From BRH-c54 sp965284565 (GTDB taxonomy: Bacteria > Bacteroidota > Bacteroidia > Flavobacteriales_E > Vicingaceae): a stretch of 64,000 nt of DNA. The notes beneath the pieces were generated by a model. It was not told where the DNA came from and did not search any database. It saw only the letters and a program-made list of their open reading frames with translations. Within the stretch, counting starts at the first letter, position 1. Each line of letters opens with the position of its first letter. The translations under genes were made by a program, and so were the position numbers. The stretch is from the NCBI GenBank assembly GCA_965284565.1, contig OZ260100.1:1-64000 (forward strand). Direction: 5' to 3'. Shown here one piece after another: positions 1-10,882 of the stretch.

Positions 1-3000
1 ATGTTAGCAAATTTATAACCTGCACAACTTACAAATATATTAGGCAGGTTTACTAAAGATTCTAACCTTGATTGTGGTACTTCTCCATCCGAGCTATTCT
101 GAAAATTTCTCATTTCTATTGAAATAACCAAATTAGCCAACCAGCCCACTACTCCACCGGGTCCATCACTACTTTCATCATCATCATAATGATCTTCAGA
201 AGCATTATTTCCCTCAGAATCGTTGAATGCGTCCATCACATTAGCATCTCCATCAAAATCGAAAGCATTTATCAAGTTTACTGCATTTACCCAACATTTA
301 AACAAATCCTCACAAACATAATTGAACTCATCTCCATCATTAATACCGGTTACGGCAACATATTCTGAAGGCGTTGTTGTTACTACCCCATACTCATCAA
401 TAAACTCTAAAGCACCATTAGCATCTTCTTCCGCTCTGTAATAAGTGCCGGAGTGTTCTTTAGATTGACCCTCCCAATATTTTGATGCCAACATATTTGT
501 AATCATATCTTGTAAACTTTGAAAAGTAAACCCTGGAGCAAAACGATCTAAAGCATTTTGTAAGTCTGTATCAGTAGAAGGATTGTAGGTTGATGGGGAA
601 TTAGGGTCATAAACAGTAATGAATCCATCTTCATCTAATTTATTATACAAATAGTCCATAAAATGTTCTCCAACAATCTGTTGAATTGCTTGCCAATCAC
701 TTCCTGTATTAATTGTTAACCCGGCTAATGTTGAATTCTCTCTGATATAATTAATTCCATTAAAAGTATTTCCATACTCATCTTCATCCAACGCTTCACA
801 AGGAATACATATTTCCGGTTTTGGCACAGGAACTTCCATGGCTCCACAACAACTTAATGAAAATGACATTACATTTTGAGTAGGTTCATTAATATCACTG
901 CTTATTGGCGTTACATTATCAAAACTAAACTCATCAGGAAACAAGGTGTTTCCTACATAAGACGTTAGTCCTAAGTGCATATAAATAGCATCGCTTGTAG
1001 TTTGATTAGGTGTTGCTTGGTAGGCATTTACATAATCAACAAAACCCAACGTAGGCGAGTTTCCAGCATAAAACTCAATAAAAGCAGCATAGTCTGCTGC
1101 ATTGTTAATGGCTTTCATTTTAGCTGCCAACACATCTAAAATGGGTTGTAATCTGTCGGTTAATTCTGCTGTTTGAAGTTCAGCAAAATTTTCATCGTTA
1201 GCTGAGAAAACTTCTTTCATTATGATGTATTCTCCTTCAGGAAGAATAAATTGATTGTATGGTGAATTATTTAAAACCGCAGGTGGAGTGGTTGTATTAG
1301 TTGGATCTACCCATTCCCAATTACTGGTAAAGGTTAAACTTGTCCCCGGCAAATCAAATTGGTCAAGTTCAGCTGTATTTTTATCAGCATCACTAACATA
1401 CGTTATTCCTGAGTGAACTTCAATAAGAAAGAAACGAACTTTTAGGTTACAATCCCCACTTGGGCATCCTCCCATTTCTACACCTTCTACAACATTATAA
1501 TCTAAGGTAATTGTTTTTTCTTCTTCTAAAGCTATCCGCTTAGAACTTACTAACTTTTTATTGGACAACACATTTTGATTGGCAACGTTGTTTACCGTTA
1601 ATGGTGAAATGGCCTGTTCTAAAGCCGACAAAATTGTTTTAGTTCCATCAGTTATTTCGTTAGTAATTAATGCTGTAGCAATTGTTTTTCCTTCTTTAGA
1701 AGTATACGTAGCAGAGGTAACACCATTTGGATCTATGGTAATGGTTTTAATCACTGATTCAGATAAAGGAGCTTCGTCTCCAAAAATTCGTATTAATTCT
1801 TCATCTGATGGACTTCCAAACAATACTCTAGTAGTTTTTCCTCCTCCATCACCGCTTTGCGTACCTAGTGCATGCATTTTTCCTACTCCTGATTCTTCGT
1901 CTACTCTACCTGTACCGTCCGTTTTAAATAAGGTTCTTTTAAAAGCAAATCCTTCTGCATCAGCAACATTACTGTTGGTTCCATCATAATAAGAAAAGGC
2001 AGTATTATTATCTATAATCTTTGTGGGGTCGTTAATGTTAGCTCCATCATCAAAATCTAAGGCTGTATATAAGGTACTAGTTGATGATTTAACAAAGGTT
2101 GTTTTATATCCAATTAATCCACCATCAACAGGGACAGGAAGGGTGGTTAACGATGGTCTTCCAGAATAATCGCTTATGGTTTGTGTAATTAACGTAGTAT
2201 CGTTGGAGCTATTATATGCCTGTGTTTGTCTAGCTCGTAGTAATCCATCTGCATAACTTATTCCTTCACTTGTTTTTACTCCCTGTGTATTTAAAGGATT
2301 GGAATTTCCTTCTGTAAAAACACGGTTATAAATCCAGTTTATATTTTCATCAGGGTCTTGAAAATAAAATACACTACCATAACTAGCTGCTGTTGCTCCT
2401 CCAATAGCGTTTAATTGTATGGACTGCGTTGATCCGTTGGCAAAACTGTTGCTCCATATCCCATAATTTTCATGATTGGCAATTCCTCCTTCATAAAAAT
2501 TTCCTATTGGACGAACTCTCCATACATAAAAACCTGTACCTTCTGCAATAGTTAAATCAATGCTAGTTGATGATGATTGTGTTTCAACTTTTAATGCGTC
2601 AGCCCAATTAATTTTAGCAACTATTTCATTATTAACATTCTTTTTTGCAGGGTCTGTGTTGTATAAACGTAAAATTTGTAATTCGTAATTGGGATAGCTA
2701 GTATTTCCAGGAGGTGTCCAGCTAAAGTTTGCCAGTCGGTTGGTGAATGCAACCGTTGGTGCATTTAGTACTCCTGCCATTATTCCATTGGGTTGTCTTA
2801 CATTCACTGCATACTCACGTACTAAAGTTGCTGATAAACGAAGGTTGTTATCAATATAGTTTTTAAGCAATCCAGCAGGTAAAGGTGTTGTTGGGTTATC
2901 ATAAATATTAATAGCAGTGACATCTACATCTAATGTATTGCTACCAGTAATACTAGCAATATTTCCAATTAAATTAATGGTATGTAATGCCTCCGGACTA

Positions 3001-3359
3001 TTCTCATTAATAACAATTACCTTTGTAACAGGAGTTATCGCAGGTGTTCCACCAGTAATTTGAACCGTAACTTCAACATAAAAAGCATTATTGGTTACAT
3101 CTAATACATTAACGTAATCTTCTCCTAAATCTAATTTTAAATATAAGTTGGCCCCCACATTTCTCTCTTCCAACCCTGATGGAGTTGTTTTATCTGTTTG
3201 TGAAAGACTTATAGTTCCGGAAGAAAAACTACTCGTTCCCTGAAGTACATTTCCTTTTACAGAAAGATAACTAGGCGTTTCATATACTTGAGCTTGTACT
3301 GAAGAAGAAAGTACAACAGCCAGTGCTATTCCAATATAAATTACTAATTTATTTTTCAT
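1..3359 (-). CDS. Large exported Rhs-associated surface protein (3' part outside window)
   Basis: An open minus-strand frame of about 1119 codons runs from an ATG at 3359 to the window edge without a stop, so the C-terminus is missing. The first 25 or so residues form a Sec signal peptide ending near SSVQAQ. Around residues 205-305 there is a fibronectin type III-like stretch (FSWTPPG, then YVWRVRPIG). It is followed by a motif, SDYSGRPSLTTLPVP, that I associate with giant Bacteroidota proteins of the Rhs/YD class. A Cys-Cys segment and an acidic DFDGDAN-type loop lie further on. It is probably exported to the cell surface. It follows the 3576-4289 gene in the same direction after a 216-bp gap, so it may have its own promoter. 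Substrate and partners are unknown. Confidence 0.75.
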   Translation of the reverse strand, partial: MKNKLVIYIGIALAVVLSSSVQAQVYETPSYLSVKGNVLQGTSSFSSGTISLSQTDKTTPSGLEERNVGANLYLKLDLGEDYVNVLDVTNNAFYVEVTVQITGGTPAITPVTKVIVINENSPEALHTINLIGNIASITGSNTLDVDVTAINIYDNPTTPLPAGLLKNYIDNNLRLSATLVREYAVNVRQPNGIMAGVLNAPTVAFTNRLANFSWTPPGNTSYPNYELQILRLYNTDPAKKNVNNEIVAKINWADALKVETQSSSTSIDLTIAEGTGFYVWRVRPIGNFYEGGIANHENYGIWSNSFANGSTQSIQLNAIGGATAASYGSVFYFQDPDENINWIYNRVFTEGNSNPLNTQGVKTSEGISYADGLLRARQTQAYNSSNDTTLITQTISDYSGRPSLTTLPVPVDGGLIGYKTTFVKSSTSTLYTALDFDDGANINDPTKIIDNNTAFSYYDGTNSNVADAEGFAFKRTLFKTDGTGRVDEESGVGKMHALGTQSGDGGGKTTRVLFGSPSDEELIRIFGDEAPLSESVIKTITIDPNGVTSATYTSKEGKTIATALITNEITDGTKTILSALEQAISPLTVNNVANQNVLSNKKLVSSKRIALEEEKTITLDYNVVEGVEMGGCPSGDCNLKVRFFLIEVHSGITYVSDADKNTAELDQFDLPGTSLTFTSNWEWVDPTNTTTPPAVLNNSPYNQFILPEGEYIIMKEVFSANDENFAELQTAELTDRLQPILDVLAAKMKAINNAADYAAFIEFYAGNSPTLGFVDYVNAYQATPNQTTSDAIYMHLGLTSYVGNTLFPDEFSFDNVTPISSDINEPTQNVMSFSLSCCGAMEVPVPKPEICIPCEALDEDEYGNTFNGINYIRENSTLAGLTINTGSDWQAIQQIVGEHFMDYLYNKLDEDGFITVYDPNSPSTYNPSTDTDLQNALDRFAPGFTFQSLQDMITNMLASKYWEGQSKEHSGTYYRAEEDANGALEFIDEYGVVTTTPSEYVAVTGINDGDEFNYVCEDLFKCWVNAVNLINAFDFDGDANVMDAFNDSEGNNASEDHYDDDESSDGPGGVVGWLANLVISIEMRNFQNSSDGEVPQSRLESLVNLPNIFVSCAGYKFAN

Positions 3360-3380
3360 TTGTATCTATTTTATTATTAT

Positions 3381-3410
3381 GCCCCCTAATCCCCCAAAGG
3401 GGGACTTTTC
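3381..3410. repeat. REP-like CCCCC/GGGGG palindrome in intergenic spacer
   Basis: The 216-bp gap between 3359 and 3576 holds a short G/C palindrome (CCCCC at 3391-3395, AAA loop, GGGGG at 3399-3403), which stands out in an AT-rich genome. Further on, at about 3510-3570, is text of the kind CCGCAGATAACGC and CCGCTAAGACGC. From memory both resemble dispersed intergenic repeats of Bacteroidota. It could act as a weak terminator. I see no gene in the gap. Confidence 0.4.
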
Positions 3411-3575
3411 CAGCACACGTAGCCAATTTTAAAACTGCTTTGTATCCAAAAATTTATCGTGGCTCATTTTATTTGTTTATATTTTATATATCGTTTATTT
3501 CTTTTAAGTTTCTCCCGCAGATAACGCTGATTATCGCTGAATTTCTAGTTTAACCGCTAAGACGCAAAGGTTATT

Positions 3576-4289
3576 TTATTTTCTATTGTCTATTACTTCA
3601 TATCCGGCATACTTGCTTAGTAAATTCTCTTTGGCATCCATTACATATTTTTTTGGACTATTAAATTTATAGGTATGTTCTAAATCCAATTTATTGTATG
3701 TTATGTCTATCTGTTTTACCTTATATCCTTTTTTGTAAAAGGTTGAATTTGATAAAATCTCTTTTGAAGTGGGTTTATACTTATAAATCATTTTATCTAT
3801 GAATAATGCTCCATTCATATCGTCATTCACTTTTAACTCCACTCTTTTAACTTCCTTATTATTATCTAAAGCAGCACAACTAACTAGCTCGCATTGGTTT
3901 AAAAAATTACGTTTTACATTTAAAAAATCTTCATTTAAGCCTTTTGCCATTATTTCTTCATTGGAATTTTCAAGTACAATCAATTTTTGTAATTTTAATA
4001 CCATTACCATTTCTTTTTCATTTTGATAAATGTCTGTTTGGGTCGAAAAAAAATGCATGTTATTATATGCTCTATACATTTTCACATCAACATTTACCGT
4101 TTTATTTTCCCAATCTATTGTTTTTAGACTGTAACTGAGAAATGCCGGTTTGTCTTTTTCAGTATATTTTTTTGCATATATTTTTTCTTCTAATTTTAAA
4201 ATTTCATTGATACAGTCTGAATTTTGCTGGATAAATCCAACACAAAAAATAAGACTAAACAATAATGGTATAAGGCTCTTTTTATTCAT
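3576..4289 (-). CDS. Exported protein of unknown function
   Basis: This is a 237-residue protein with an N-terminal hydrophobic signal (about residues 4-20). After processing it is hydrophilic and Lys/Glu-rich with alternating beta-type segments and a pair of cysteines near NQCELVSC. I do not recognise a family; a periplasmic LolA-like beta fold is possible but unsupported. Only 2 bp separate its start from the stop of the Rhs-like giant upstream, so the two are almost certainly co-transcribed. It may help export or fold the giant, which is inference from position only. Confidence 0.7.
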   Translation of the reverse strand: MNKKSLIPLLFSLIFCVGFIQQNSDCINEILKLEEKIYAKKYTEKDKPAFLSYSLKTIDWENKTVNVDVKMYRAYNNMHFFSTQTDIYQNEKEMVMVLKLQKLIVLENSNEEIMAKGLNEDFLNVKRNFLNQCELVSCAALDNNKEVKRVELKVNDDMNGALFIDKMIYKYKPTSKEILSNSTFYKKGYKVKQIDITYNKLDLEHTYKFNSPKKYVMDAKENLLSKYAGYEVIDNRK

Positions 4290-4291
4290 TT

Positions 4292-7200
4292 TTAATTCGT
4301 TCTAAGTATTAACGGTGTATTGTATTGTTGTTCTTGTAATGTTTTTTTACCTCTTTCTGTTTCTATCGATTTTCTAACCAACTGTCCTTTATTATTATAT
4401 TCATAATAGACACCAAAATGTTGATCATCAAACTGTGCTGCCACTTTATTATCTATGGTATAAACTGTACAGTTCATTAAAGCATCAAGGGGTTGTATTC
4501 TGAAATCATCTACTAATACCATTTCATTTGGCAAGTAATTATAGCCCAACTGAATGTTGTATGTACCGGCAACTAAACCATTAAAGTTTCTAATTTCAAC
4601 CACATAAAGCGACCATTCTCCTGTTTGAGCTATTCTTTTAAAGTTAAATTGCTGCCCCCCTATCAATGCTTTTAAATCCGGTATTGAATTTTTCAATCCA
4701 TAATTAGGACTTGATAGAACATTACTCAAAGAACTCTTCAACCATAGCTTTATAGATAATCCATTAGTAGCTATAATTTGCGGAGTAATTGGGTAGTTTT
4801 GGATAAACACATAATTTTTATCCAAACTTAAATCATACGATTTTGCTCCTGAATGGGCATAATTGTTATTGATATTGGAATTATTATTAAACCCATATTC
4901 AAAATCGATAAATTTAACCTCACTGTATGCCGCATTTTGAGCAACCAAAACAGGTAAGGTGTTATTATATCCGAAATGTGCTGTACTGCTAATATTCAAC
5001 ACATCTGTTTCTTGAATTGGATACCCATGAGGTGAATAAGATATAATTTCACTTGCTGAATACCATTTTCCTAACTCTTTTTGAGAAAAATCTCCACTTA
5101 ACCAATCAAACATATTGAGTGGGTCAGTTATAACACCTCCTCCATAAATTCTAGCTCCATTATTGGCATCTGTAACTTGATCTCTATACACATAGGTTCT
5201 GTGTGGATAATAATTATTATTTAATACTGAACCTGTTGAATTATAACTAGTAAGCAATGGGTATTCAGCCTCTAAAGCAGTTTGATTAATATTTTCAGGG
5301 TCATTAACATCAAACCAACCTTTTTTATACACAGTAGCTGATGCATTTACCACATTGGTGAAAATACCCGAAATAGGATTGGCTGAAGTTGATTTTGCCT
5401 TACCTGTTGATGGATCTACCAAGGCATTTTCTCCATAAGTAACAATGTTTCCTACAGATGCGGTTAATTGATTACTGTGAGTTACCAAATCAGATTTTCT
5501 TCCCATTTCTGCATATACCCAACTTGCAGGAATATTTAAAGCATAATATTCTCCATTATGTTTTGCAGTAGTTCCTCCTTCTGTATTAATTTGCTCATCA
5601 ACCGCATAGTAACCGTCATAGGTTTTTGTTAATACAGGGTCTCCTGTATATTTATCAAAGGCTAAATTTTCTGTTGTTTGAGTCACCCCATCTGTGGTAG
5701 TGGTAGTAGATAATAAATAGGATTTTTGTCGAATTACCTTTGAAGTAACATGCTGACTTAATTGGTCATCTGAGTAAGTATAAGATAATCCAAATCCTAA
5801 AGTTATAGGTGTAGGTAAGGTTATGTTCAAATCTAATTCTATAGAAAAATCATTTGTTCTATCCGTTACTTTAGAGCGATACATGGTTAAATCTTCTTCT
5901 TGTCCTGGTTGCATCAAACCAATAGTGAAATCCTGTGTTCCGGAGTCATATATTAAGGATTTAATTGCTGTCCCCGGCTTAGTATATTGGTAGGTAGTTT
6001 TACTGGTATATGCCGCTTCATTAAACGAATTAGGATTGTATGTTCCTGAATAAGTTGCTTGACTTTCAGGTTTACCATGCATGTCATTTAACTTAAACAA
6101 ATACCCTTGTGTAACCCATGCACGATTTATTGACATGTTAAACAAACCCAATGGAAGGTTAAGGTTATACTTTTTATAGGTTGGAGAATCTCCATCTTTA
6201 GAAATTTCAGTAAAATCTACTTGCATAGGAAAACTTCTGGTAGTATGGTATTTATTTACCGCATACCCTGTTGTTGTTTTACCACTATGAATGTTTTTAA
6301 TAATCACACGCTCATGAACAACCGATGCTCCCGGCAGCAAGCTTTCCCCTAAAGGACCTTCCTGTTCTTTAGAATCTCTTCCATTAAGCATCTTATTCCA
6401 CCCCGATTGTTTGTTTCTTTCCACTATGGTGGTTAATGGACTTTCTTCTCTTCCTTGTTGTGGTTCATTAGTGGCTACTCCACTGCTTGTTCCATCGGAA
6501 TTTTTATAGGTATATTCAGAACCGTAAACCATCGCATCACCGGTTTCCCCAGCTATACCAGGATCATAAGACAACAATCTTTTTACTCTTACTCCTCCTC
6601 CTTTTTTTGCATGATAGGCAGGGAGTTTAAAATAAGAAAGGTCAAAATTCAATATTTTGCACGCCTTATCCTTTGGATAGTTTTTAACGTCTCCTGCTAC
6701 CCAATTTCCAAATAAATTAAATGTATTAGATAATGTATAATCCCTTCCTATTTTATTTATATTACTAGTAATTGCTCCACTAGTTTGATATGCTTTATTA
6801 AGGATTTCTCTATCATCAATCTCAACATTATGAGCATCCCAACCTAAGTTTCTATCTGCTTGTTGATGTAGTTTTTGGAAACCTACCCACCTTGGTATGG
6901 TCTTATCTTCTTCTCCTTCATTACCTAGGCTTAAATAGACATAAGCACCATCTTTTACAACTTCATTTACAGATGTATATCCTGTTATATAATCATATCG
7001 ATGATTAAAGTTATCTAAATTAGGAATGTAATTAGCTCTATATGAATAAAGTATTTTATAATAAAGCTTATTTTTTAATGTTACAAAATGTTCTGTTAAT
7101 GTGTTTACATAATTTGTTACCTGTTGTGAATAATCAGGGTCTAAAGGATCAAAACCTAAACTTTCGAGATTTATAAAGTATTTGTTCTTCATGATTCCTT

Positions 7201-10200
7201 CTGTATCATAACTATTCTTAAAATCATTATGATCTGTAAGACTAGTCATTACCATTGCTTTTTGATCTTGTACAAATCGATAATCTTTTTGTTCATATTG
7301 TACATGGATTTCTCCTCCAGAAGGCAAGATGATTCTTTTTAATTGCCAAGCAGCAGGGTCAAAAATAACATCATTTCCTTGAGGGTTTTGTTCTTTTTGA
7401 TTAACCCAAGGCTGCATCTTTTCAAATCGGTCTTCTCCATCAAAACGATAATTTCCCCACATGTCTAACTGTCCTTCTTGATAACTAGGATTTTGACCAG
7501 GCTCCGTTAAAGAAGCATAAAATGCCCCCTCTGCGTCATTTAAATCTTCATTATTATCTAAAATGTAAGGATATTTAGTTGTTATTTCATCAGAATAGTC
7601 CGTAAAATATTCATATTCGAATTGATAAGGAGCAATTCGGCTTTTAATCGTTCCTCCTGATTCTGTCCATACTTTTTTAAGTGTTAACTTACCTTTCTGA
7701 TTGCCTAAACCGTCTGTATTAGGAATGCCTTGTACCAACGCATAATCATATTCAAAATAGGTAGTGCTAATGGGTTTACTTAAATCGTTTTTAGCGTATA
7801 AGGCTATTCGTTCTAATTTTTCTAACTGTTTCCCCCCTTTAGTACCTATTGCAGCAGGGTCATCAGCATTAGTTCCGGTAGGTATAGCGGCAGCATCTAA
7901 GCCATCAAACCTATCATTCATAGAACCCGTTAAATCTAAAGATGAATAAGCTGCATCGAAATCTGAAGTTTGAGTTTTATTAGTGACAAAAAAAGCAATG
8001 TGTGTTTTGGTTTCAACGGATTTTAAGTATTTTACATCTTTCACACCGGAAGACATGCTTCCAGTCTGATCATCTCCATCGAACAGCCTTCCTCTATCGT
8101 AAAACAATCCTGTGTAAGGTGCTCTGTATCTATAATCATTATGCACTTGTCTATAGTCAAATTTAGTCCATCCTCCAAAATCATCCTCTGATGGTCCATC
8201 ACCAGAAATATCCAAATAATCAAAAGTAGTATTTGATGTAAGTAAATAGGTGCTTACGTAAGGAGACTCTACCCGTTGTCCTACTGCTGTTTTATTTAAG
8301 GTTGGATTATTAAATTGTAATGGATGATTAACTACATATTGAGCCGGAGTAGCGTCCCCATCATTTAAAATAGATTTTAAGGTAGTATTTTCTATTGTAA
8401 TATCATTCTCTAATCCAATTGTTAACTCTGTTTCTTTATAAACATATACAGGTTCTCCATAAGTACTTTTATTACCATCCTTGTTGGTTACCACCATTCC
8501 TACAATTAAATTTTCTTCAGAACTACTTGGCACCCCTTTTATGTATTCTATAAAAGAAGTTCTTCCAGCTTTAGTATTATCCAATTTTGCTTTTTCGCCT
8601 GCATTACCATCTTTAAAATTTACTAAATCTAATTTTCTATTCATATAAGAGCCTCCAACAATTGCTGTTAGTGGCTGATTATCTCCTGAATAATCAATTT
8701 GTCCTCCCATATCTCCGTTAAACCTCAAATAAGGAGCTGTATTATTATAGTCAAAGTCTTCTTCGACATCTCTCCAGTCACTTACCTTTGTTTCCTGAAA
8801 ACCCAACCCAAAATCAAAACCAACAGAAATAGTTCCTCCTATACCCACTTCCACTCCTAATTGACTAATTTTTTGATTATTCTCTACAAATGGTGCATAA
8901 TAATGTCCCACCTGATCGTGATATAGTTTAAAGCCACCGATTACACCATTACCTGTTGCAGCAAAAATATCTGCATTATTAAAGGGAATTCCTAAATTTC
9001 TATCATGCTTGTTAAAAGTAGATGGTTTTTCTATTTGAAAGTCTGATTCGACTCTTTCCTTATCAGAAACATTATTAGTTCCATCATCTTCGAGTTCTTT
9101 AGGGTTTTGTGAAGGATTATACATGTACCCATAAACCCTAATATCAACATCAGGTTCAGTAATTTGGTAATTCATACTACCCTTAATACCTGCCTGAAAA
9201 CCAATAGGACCTGCCGGATTAATTTGTAAAGAAGCAGAAAAATTAGTTGCTTTACCTGAGTTTTGAGCTACTGAATAACCTATTGCAGGAGCATTAAATG
9301 ACCAAGAAGAGTATGAAGTAGCTATAAATTTATTTTTAGCATCTTGTGTAATATCAGATACTATTTTCTGTGCTATTTTACCTGCTAACGTTTTTTCTTT
9401 CTTCTTTTCTGGCTCATTTTGCTCTGATTCAACCTTATTATCTTCTTGATTATTTTTAAAAATTTTCTGAAAAATTCTAACTGGATTTACTGAAAACCCC
9501 AAGGTGGTTTCTCCCGCAGAACGATTCATATTTAAACTTACCATGCCTTTGGAAGACACGCCAAAACCATTTACAATATTAAACCCCGAATAATTGTTGT
9601 ACCTTATTGATTTGCTAAAGGACACCCCCACTTCTCCACTTCCAAAGGCATTTGGGTCATTATCTCCTTTTTTATCTAAAAATAATTTCTTTGCTCTGTT
9701 AGTTACAGCTGATGAAGTATCTTTTGGGTTATCTGCACTATTATATTCCATATTAAAATCGAAAGCAGAAACCTGAGTCCAGTTAGGAGTAGTTTTGTTG
9801 TATTTAGTTACAGAAACATCCTTAAAATCATCTGCATACCCTCTTTTTTGCCTGTTAATTGCACCAGGGTTTAGCGTCCAACCAAATCCTACCCATGAGG
9901 CTTCTTCTTCAGAAGATACTCCACTATGATAAGATAGTGACATGGAGTATCCACCACCATCAGGCCCTGGCACACTTAATACTGGTAGGTTATAGGTAAA
10001 ATCTCCTGTAAAATCGTTGACCATATCGGTAGTAGCCACGGGCTCAAAACTAGAAAATTCCGGTGAGGCCGAACCAGCAGTTAATGCCATGGCAACTGTA
10101 GGGAATGCAATTTCTACCAACAGATTAATTGCTGCAAAAGCCATTATTAATTTAATGGTTTTACTTTTTCTTATTCTTGCAAACATTGATTTGTTATTCA

Positions 10201-10201
10201 T
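4292..10201 (-). CDS. Rhs/SpvB-like giant exported protein
   Basis: The protein has about 1969 residues. I chose the ATG at 10201 over a GTG at 10222 because it gives a compact signal peptide (MNNKSMFARIRKSKTIKL, then a hydrophobic core). The N-terminal region carries a signature of Bacteroidota Rhs-like surface proteins: a TGDFTYNLPVLSVPGPDGGG segment, then SYHSG and WVGFGWTLNPGAINR. The C-terminus has YD/Rhs-type text (YEYNNKGQLVRKSIETERG). The length suits a beta-cocoon shell or a surface filament. No toxin domain follows the Rhs-like end, unlike classical Rhs toxins. It sits in an operon with OmpH-like, lipoprotein and PKD/SprB genes. Cargo and role are unknown. Confidence 0.8.
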   Translation of the reverse strand: MNNKSMFARIRKSKTIKLIMAFAAINLLVEIAFPTVAMALTAGSASPEFSSFEPVATTDMVNDFTGDFTYNLPVLSVPGPDGGGYSMSLSYHSGVSSEEEASWVGFGWTLNPGAINRQKRGYADDFKDVSVTKYNKTTPNWTQVSAFDFNMEYNSADNPKDTSSAVTNRAKKLFLDKKGDNDPNAFGSGEVGVSFSKSIRYNNYSGFNIVNGFGVSSKGMVSLNMNRSAGETTLGFSVNPVRIFQKIFKNNQEDNKVESEQNEPEKKKEKTLAGKIAQKIVSDITQDAKNKFIATSYSSWSFNAPAIGYSVAQNSGKATNFSASLQINPAGPIGFQAGIKGSMNYQITEPDVDIRVYGYMYNPSQNPKELEDDGTNNVSDKERVESDFQIEKPSTFNKHDRNLGIPFNNADIFAATGNGVIGGFKLYHDQVGHYYAPFVENNQKISQLGVEVGIGGTISVGFDFGLGFQETKVSDWRDVEEDFDYNNTAPYLRFNGDMGGQIDYSGDNQPLTAIVGGSYMNRKLDLVNFKDGNAGEKAKLDNTKAGRTSFIEYIKGVPSSSEENLIVGMVVTNKDGNKSTYGEPVYVYKETELTIGLENDITIENTTLKSILNDGDATPAQYVVNHPLQFNNPTLNKTAVGQRVESPYVSTYLLTSNTTFDYLDISGDGPSEDDFGGWTKFDYRQVHNDYRYRAPYTGLFYDRGRLFDGDDQTGSMSSGVKDVKYLKSVETKTHIAFFVTNKTQTSDFDAAYSSLDLTGSMNDRFDGLDAAAIPTGTNADDPAAIGTKGGKQLEKLERIALYAKNDLSKPISTTYFEYDYALVQGIPNTDGLGNQKGKLTLKKVWTESGGTIKSRIAPYQFEYEYFTDYSDEITTKYPYILDNNEDLNDAEGAFYASLTEPGQNPSYQEGQLDMWGNYRFDGEDRFEKMQPWVNQKEQNPQGNDVIFDPAAWQLKRIILPSGGEIHVQYEQKDYRFVQDQKAMVMTSLTDHNDFKNSYDTEGIMKNKYFINLESLGFDPLDPDYSQQVTNYVNTLTEHFVTLKNKLYYKILYSYRANYIPNLDNFNHRYDYITGYTSVNEVVKDGAYVYLSLGNEGEEDKTIPRWVGFQKLHQQADRNLGWDAHNVEIDDREILNKAYQTSGAITSNINKIGRDYTLSNTFNLFGNWVAGDVKNYPKDKACKILNFDLSYFKLPAYHAKKGGGVRVKRLLSYDPGIAGETGDAMVYGSEYTYKNSDGTSSGVATNEPQQGREESPLTTIVERNKQSGWNKMLNGRDSKEQEGPLGESLLPGASVVHERVIIKNIHSGKTTTGYAVNKYHTTRSFPMQVDFTEISKDGDSPTYKKYNLNLPLGLFNMSINRAWVTQGYLFKLNDMHGKPESQATYSGTYNPNSFNEAAYTSKTTYQYTKPGTAIKSLIYDSGTQDFTIGLMQPGQEEDLTMYRSKVTDRTNDFSIELDLNITLPTPITLGFGLSYTYSDDQLSQHVTSKVIRQKSYLLSTTTTTDGVTQTTENLAFDKYTGDPVLTKTYDGYYAVDEQINTEGGTTAKHNGEYYALNIPASWVYAEMGRKSDLVTHSNQLTASVGNIVTYGENALVDPSTGKAKSTSANPISGIFTNVVNASATVYKKGWFDVNDPENINQTALEAEYPLLTSYNSTGSVLNNNYYPHRTYVYRDQVTDANNGARIYGGGVITDPLNMFDWLSGDFSQKELGKWYSASEIISYSPHGYPIQETDVLNISSTAHFGYNNTLPVLVAQNAAYSEVKFIDFEYGFNNNSNINNNYAHSGAKSYDLSLDKNYVFIQNYPITPQIIATNGLSIKLWLKSSLSNVLSSPNYGLKNSIPDLKALIGGQQFNFKRIAQTGEWSLYVVEIRNFNGLVAGTYNIQLGYNYLPNEMVLVDDFRIQPLDALMNCTVYTIDNKVAAQFDDQHFGVYYEYNNKGQLVRKSIETERGKKTLQEQQYNTPLILRTN

Positions 10202-10222
10202 ATTTTTATCTATTTCTATCAC

Positions 10223-10882
10223 TTATTTGTAACTAAAAAAATTAAATTTTGGAATTGCATTAACATCTGAAAGCTTAAATTGAAACTTATTTATGCCTGT
10301 ATTAAACATTTCGTCAGCATAAATAAATTGAAAATCGTCCTTCAATATCGTATTTGATTTTTCGTCAACAGCTTTAAACACAAACAAAAATTTTCTGCTT
10401 TGTTCTAATCCGTAAGTACTTTCCATTTGATACAATTCAGGAGTATATTCTTCATTATTGACATGAAGTTTTACATGTTGCATCATATTAAAATTCATTT
10501 CTTCTATTCGTTGAGCAAATTCTTCATAATTAGCTATCCCAACTCGTGTAATATCAAAAGATTCATTTTTATCTGGTCCAATAACCATCATAAATGTTAT
10601 AGAGTTGGCATAGGTTAGTTTCACACTATCTACCAAGCCTTTTGTTATCTGTTTATTTTGCTTAATATCGTTATATACTAAATAATCATTAGGTAAGTAT
10701 TTCACCTTTAACTGAATGCCTCCTATTGATTTTTCTTTTACCAATCCATTGTCTTTATCTGCTAAATACTCCATATAGGTATTGAAATCATCAATAGAAT
10801 GATTACAACTACTAAGTGTAATTGCAAGAAATAAAAATGCTATGTAAATGAATTTATTCACCTCCTTGATATTTAATATTTG
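10223..10882 (-). CDS. Predicted outer-membrane or periplasmic lipoprotein
   Basis: The protein has about 219 residues from the ATG at 10882. A GTG at 10861 inside the preceding gene's last codons is an attractive alternative because it gives a very short n-region before FIYIAFLFLAITLSSC. The lipobox LSSC predicts a lipidated cysteine. The rest is a beta-rich domain with no recognised family. Its start overlaps the end of the OmpH-like gene, and its stop lies 21 bp before the start of the Rhs-like giant. This suggests a function tied to those two, for example anchoring or assembling the giant at the outer membrane (inference). Confidence 0.7.
   Translation of the reverse strand, partial: QILNIKEVNKFIYIAFLFLAITLSSCNHSIDDFNTYMEYLADKDNGLVKEKSIGGIQLKVKYLPNDYLVYNDIKQNKQITKGLVDSVKLTYANSITFMMVIGPDKNESFDITRVGIANYEEFAQRIEEMNFNMMQHVKLHVNNEEYTPELYQMESTYGLEQSRKFLFVFKAVDEKSNTILKDDFQFIYADEMFNTGINKFQFKLSDVNAIPKFNFFSYK

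Noticed and set aside
3323..3553. 76-codon plus-strand frame rich in Phe/Tyr/Leu
   Set aside because: It begins inside the minus-strand giant gene and runs through repeat-like spacer; no family pattern or regulatory signal.
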